64,000 nt of DNA from Hofstenia miamia (taxonomy: Eukaryota; Xenacoelomorpha; Acoela): contig SCFE01000066.1 in the NCBI GenBank assembly GCA_004352715.1, forward strand, positions 996,166 to 1,060,165, written 5' to 3'. Position 1 is the stretch's first letter. Each line of letters starts with the position of its first letter. The notes under the pieces were generated by a model that was given only the letters and a program-made list of their open reading frames with translations, did no database searches and was not told where the DNA came from. A program made the translations under genes and the position numbers. Shown here piece after piece: positions 59,208 through 64,000 of this stretch.

Positions 59208-61189
59208 AACACCCGACAGAAGAAGGAAAGCCATTCGCCAGAACTGATATATACAACAACCCATTTGTGCCTAATATATGCAAATTTATGTGTACAGGAG
59301 AGGTACAAGATTTTTTGTAATATAGTAACGTGAACGTTGTTGATACATTTCCAGTTACCTATTGATTTTTTCCGTTTTACACTTTTGTACTATTGTGGAC
59401 AGGAAATAAAGCGATTTATTATTATACAATGTACTATTCAATACCAAATCAACAAAATCTTACTCGACTCGAAATTTCGTGTACTTGCATTCTCTTCAAT
59501 CACCTTAAGTTTTAGGATGAACATCAAGTAGAAAATATTTCAAATGCATAGAAAAGACAGTATTAATATTTGAAAAATCTTCCGAAAAAGTAGAACACTG
59601 GCACTCGGGTGCCTTCTCATTAAAGTCGCGCTAAGAATTGATTCAAAATATATATGACACGCACCAGATTAATTTAATATCACTAAATATATACGATTAT
59701 TTTAATGTGAAGGTGTCGTAAAACAGAGAATTAGCTAATCATCTTTCACATAATCTATGAAATTATAAGTGGTAGTCTTGAAGTTCATTTTTTGAATGGA
59801 ATAGCTAAATTTTGGGTCATATCCGCCTGCTTTGATCCCTTCTCAAACATATGAACCGTAAATGTATTGACGTTGTACTTTCACATGCTAGTTTGTATCT
59901 AGGAAGTGATAGAGTTATTTCCTTTGTTTTTGATAAAATAAAGTTTATGTTGAAACAAACATGTTTTTAAGCGTCTCACTCTTTATCTTTGTATTGGGAT
60001 CGAAGTTGTAAAGAATAATTTTATCGATGTTTGCTCTTGTCAATTAATCATTAAAGAAATTCACAAAACACAACTTTCCCAACATGGAAAATAGTGAAAT
60101 GTTGAAATTCATAAATATTTTTCAATACTTCTGTTAAAAATAGCACAGTAATAATATATAAGCGTCTTTCAAATTGATAGCAAAGTTTTTCCAACATTTT
60201 TCTCAGTATTTTATTTTTCTCTGAGAAGTGCCTATAATTTTATTCAACCCAACTTAAGGCATGAATTTTGCTTTAGAATGAAAATTAATGGGATTTAAAG
60301 ATTATTGTGTTTTAGTGCTAATGTGATTTAAAAATTTTCTTTTGTCTTATATATCTAGAACTGTTTTGTGTAGCAATCAAGTTGATATTCATTAGTAGAA
60401 AACAACGTGGTTTTGATTATTACTATTTTTGTATAGTAATTAGAGGAGATTTTAATTAGCTGAAAACTAAATTTTTGGAAAGAATATAAACTCACAAGCA
60501 AATGGTGAGCTTCAATAGTCACAATGACAATATATTAGATAAAGTATTGATTTCTTCATACTATAGTTACATTATGACAACATGCACACGTGAATTCGTT
60601 TCAGATCGTCAGCAATGGAATTTTAGAGCATTGGATTACTGGAAAAGTTCTCTATAAAATCATTTCTATTGAAATTGCTTGAGGAAAATATTTTGGAAAT
60701 TTTTATTTGATGAAAGAGCAAGCCCAAGAAAATATGTTTTAGCAAATTTGCTATGCAAATTTATGAAGAAGCATTACCTAAGCTCAACAATTATCCAATT
60801 CACTGTATCAAAGATCATCTTAGTGTGCATCAGGTTAGTGATTTCTATAAATTGACACAGGATTTGCATATTGAAGACGGTGTTTTCAACTCTTGATACA
60901 ATCTTTTAAACATCTTTTTTACAAGATTTTTCCAAATGTTTTCCAAATTCGTGTAGAATTAGGGCAGTTCGATAATCAAATGACTAGTCAATCAATTCTC
61001 AATCAATTTACTAATCTACTACAAATACGTCAAATACCAATAGTCTTGACGGATATTGATAGCTAAAAACATTTTTTTCAATAATTTTTTTCAAGGATAT
61101 GTTGAAAATGAAAAGAAAGGAGACTTCTTGTCTTTATGGGGAAATACCAAACAACGAACGCCTCTTGGCTTAGGGTTTAAGTTGAGGCT
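59208..61189. other. Intergenic, nothing recognised
   Basis: No supported gene or RNA. Confidence 0.45.
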
Positions 61190-61310
61190 TTTGGGTTATA
61201 TCAAGTTGGGAAGCAGGTCATCTTGACCCGTTGGTTCATTCGTGTTGCGGGTCACTCTTAGATGGGTCACTTTATGATCCGTTAGGGTGGAAGACAACCA
61301 ATAGTCAAAC
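61190..61310. repeat. GGGTC/GACCC island
   Basis: TTGACCCGTTGG, TGCGGGTCACTC and GATGGGTCACTT occur within 100 bases, partly in opposite orientation. Likely part of a worn MITE related to the other GGGTC islands. Confidence 0.4.
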
Positions 61311-61950
61311 AGTCCAATATTTGAAATTCTAATGGATTACAATCATTTTTATAGTTACTTATTGATTTAAATTACTTTTAAGATACATTTATGGTAAAAA
61401 ATTTTGTGCGCAGTATGTTTTTTATATAAAATGTACTTTTTTCCAACACTGGTTTAATACATTTATGCAATCTTATCTTGTGCATTGACACGAACTTTTA
61501 CAATGCTGGCCATAAACATATGCAAGGATTCAAAATCTAAATGTGATTTTCAGGCTTCACAGTTACATTTTTGTTGAAAATTCGAATTTTCTGTTAATAT
61601 TTATATAGGATATTTTGTTATCATCATATGCACATTTGAAAAAGCCCTATTTCGATTTTCATAAATGTAACTATTACCTATTGTAAATATATTTAAAAAA
61701 TCAAATTTTTCGGTGCTTTCCCAAATTTTGTTATGGATATACTTAGAAGTTTCAAAAATATTGGTGTCAACACTATGCGAATCCGATTATTTTGTTAGTT
61801 TTTATTTAAAACAATATAATGGAAATTTCAATTCAATAACAAATGATTTTTTTTCAAAAAAATTGCATTACTCACATTACACAGAAAATGAGAGCGTGTT
61901 GTTTAAAATTGATTGATTAAGATATTCAATATTAAAGCGCAATATATGGA
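61311..61950. other. Intergenic, nothing recognised
   Basis: No supported feature. Confidence 0.4.
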
Positions 61951-61985
61951 TTAACATTAGAACGGTCAACGTTGTCCCGACCTTA
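61951..61985 (-). repeat. Possible piggyBac 3' terminus at TTAA
   Basis: TTAA at 61951 is followed by CATTAGAACGGTCAACG, a GC-richer stretch placed where the 3' end of the piggyBac gene at 62217 should be. piggyBac elements are bounded by TTAA. The other end was not found. Confidence 0.4.
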
Positions 61986-62216
61986 ATCTGGCCGACTTCT
62001 GATTTTTGAAATCATATCAGTATTAGCCTATGTTGTTATTATGCATAATTATAAGTTTTATAGGTTAAGACGTATGTATTTATCAATATTTTCGATAACC
62101 TGGTGTCATTTTATAAATTTTATGAAAGTTTTAAAAGAATTTGCAAGCCTAGTTTTTGCTTTTTGTACTACATATATGTATGTCCAAAGATAAAGTTTAT
62201 TACATGAATCATAAAC

Positions 62217-62545
62217 TCAATTGTCGTAACTACAACTATCACAAAGCACACCAACAACTTTGGAATGTTTCCCACAGACACTCTGATCACAAATTTGACA
62301 GTTCATTCTTTTAAAATTGCACAATCGTTGCAATTTTCCAGAGGCTTTGCACAGAGAACAGCGTTGTTTCACTTGTTCTTCAGATCCACGAGACTAATGG
62401 CTGCTTTGAGCGTCATTCAACGCTCTGACGAATTTTTCAATCTTTTTAGCCACAGAACGATGCAATGCTAGGGTTATTTTAAAGTCGATCATATTCTCTG
62501 AGGTCAATTCAAGTGTCAAAGCTTTGAGGAAGGCCACAAAACATG
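62217..62545 (-). pseudogene. piggyBac transposase, C-terminal cysteine-rich domain
   Basis: Read on the minus strand from about 62545, the frame gives FLKALTLELTSENMIDFKIT, then a TAG near 62395, then GSEEQVKQRCSLCKASGKLQ, and RMNCQICDQSVCGKHSKVV to a TGA at 62217. The cysteine/histidine pattern C-x2-C-x8-C-x7-C-x2-C-x4-C-x2-H-x8-C-x2-C is the zinc-binding C-terminal domain of piggyBac (PGBD) transposases, which binds the element ends. All metal ligands are kept although the frame has a stop just upstream and the catalytic DDD region is absent. This is the 3' remnant of a piggyBac element. Confidence 0.8.
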
Positions 62546-62779
62546 AATTTTTAACTCAATTTCAGTTGAGACCTATTTAAAAAACTGGAAACGAAATTGT
62601 TATCTGTAATAGATTAAATTCTTTATCAGAAAACAATACCTTACCAATTATTGCATGCTTACATTACATGTATACCTACTGAACTTGTTTTTCGGAATAT
62701 AGATCCAATATATCAAACTAGGACATAATTACATACAGTTATGTGCTGCCTTAATATTTTGATGTACTATTAATATAAC

Positions 62780-62782
<3 letters not shown>

Positions 62783-62857
<75 letters not shown>
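62783..62857. repeat. (TA)n microsatellite
   Basis: About 75 bp of pure TA repeat ending at the left terminus of a transposon. Confidence 0.95.
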
Positions 62858-62861
<4 letters not shown>

Positions 62862-63447
62862 GTGATCCTTATTTAAGGTAAAATATATTTCTATGGATTT
62901 TTTTTCGCACAGACCATGCCAAAAGTTTCCAATTCCTATAAAAACAGGACCTATGAATTATTATTGAAAAATATTACCATTTAGAGGTAGCTCAAGTCAT
63001 CTTAAATTCAGGCTTGTAAGTGTTATTTGTTTACTCATTCATGTCTGGAAAATAATACAACTTAGAGCAATCTGCAGCAATAAACTTCTTTTTGGATACA
63101 AATTTCTTGCTTTATGAGTGATCCAATCAAATGACCACATTCATTAATTGCCTATTTATGTTTTAAGTGATATCACTCTTGTCTTGTAGGTGGGTATATT
63201 CAAATATTTTGGTCCGCATAGCATTATATTTGTATTGCATGTGCGTATATTATGAACATTTGAAATTAAAAATTAAATTTTTTCATTTTTCAAAAATATT
63301 TATTCTTTCGATTTTTTTAAGAAAGAACTTCAAGCCTAGAGTGTTAAAAAAACCTTAAATGATTAGCATAGCCAACCACAGGTTAAATTCAATACATAAA
63401 GAAATGGAGATTTACTTATTCATCAAAGGTTTGGATGTACTGGTCTC
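62857..63447 (+). mobile_element. Left part of the transposon whose right part is at 38.4-39.6 kb
   Basis: It starts with TTAGAGTGATCCTTATTT directly after a (TA)n array and mirrors the right end at 39553. From 62983 to its end at the N (63448) it is the same as 37949-38413. Joining the two places would give one element of about 1.7 kb between two TA arrays, holding the degenerate gene at 38440-39290. A 63-codon plus frame at 63167 has no known motif. Confidence 0.65.
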
Positions 63448-64000
63448 NTTATGTTTTGCAAGGTGTAAACATAAAATTCATTTTTATGTTGATTGTATGG
63501 TATAATTATACATTAAATGAATTGTTGACGTTGGTTTTGTCTATTTAGGTGATAGAAGATTTCTGGAATGATTTTGGCGACTTTGAATCAAACTTTTTTT
63601 ACATTTAATAAAGAAATTATTGCTGTTGTATCAATTTTAGAATCCATTGACAGAATAGTTAAGCTTTCTCACTGTCTCAATTGTTGCTACAATATCGATT
63701 TCTTTAGCATTATGCAGATAGCATTCCCATTGAATGTCAGAATTTTGTACATAAACTCAAAAGTAAAGCAAAATGCATTGTACAATATATTTTTGTTTTG
63801 ATATTTAATGTACAAAACATTTTTTAACATCAATACAATTTAGGATTGTGTGTATATAGGATTAAATTTCAAAGAAATCAATAAATTTTTGGTATCTACA
63901 CAAACATTTAGAAAAAAATAGGTAAAATATCCCTAAATGCATATACCTAAAAAAATCACCTAGATTATTAGTTAAAATACCTAGAATTGAGACACCTAAA
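63448..64000. other. Single-N join, then unassigned AT-rich sequence
   Basis: The N at 63448 ends the 465-bp overlap. The rest up to the window edge holds a 77-codon plus frame at 63568-63801 without known motif; nothing else was recognised. Confidence 0.45.

Overview
This is a strongly AT-rich, gene-poor stretch of a metazoan, most likely invertebrate, nuclear genome. Evidence is the long (TA)n arrays, many decayed eukaryotic transposons (P-element/THAP9-like, Tc1, hAT-like, piggyBac, several APE-type LINEs), MITEs with terminal inverted repeats, and exon-like segments bounded by GT/AG splice signals. There is no sign of operons, rRNA, CRISPR or prokaryotic genes. I cannot name the species. 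The sequence is a draft scaffold: it holds two 1,000-N gaps, three shorter N runs and six single-N joins.

Layout. 1-654: open end of a P-element-type transposase. 4937-6413: a short contig between two 1,000-N gaps that is an inverted near-copy of 32787-34217. 7414-7920: Tc1 transposase fragment (minus). 9334-9411: a candidate signal-peptide first exon (plus) with TATA box and splice donor. 13.9-15.6 kb: decayed transposon-type gene (minus). 17.7-18.0 kb: Tc1 DNA-binding domain (minus). 23.4-25.2 kb: hAT-like pseudogene (plus). 25.3-28.2 kb: three tandem terminal exons (minus) of a cysteine-rich, probably secreted peptide family, the only convincing host-type gene family here. 28.3-31.5 kb: a foldback MITE and a 1,434-bp duplication joined by one N, holding a small candidate coding exon (minus). 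31.8-37.6 kb: MITEs, including a hAT-type element with a perfect 8-bp target duplication. 38.4-39.6 kb: transposon gene remnant (plus). 46.3-52 kb: three LINE remnants (minus), partly duplicated by assembly. 58.8-59.2 kb: another LINE remnant (plus). 62.0-62.5 kb: piggyBac C-terminus (minus). 62.9-63.4 kb: a piece that overlaps the 38-kb transposon exactly at contig ends.

The recognised mobile-element genes with readable spans carry stops, frameshifts or deletions; the 5-prime P-element fragment is open but cut at both ends. The main biological interest is the array of eight-cysteine exons at 25.3-28.2 kb, whose coding pattern, splice acceptors, stop positions, 3' UTRs and poly(A) signals are conserved. 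The main technical point is that several repeats sit exactly at N joins and are best read as haplotype or overlap artefacts, so copy number and order in this window should not be taken at face value.
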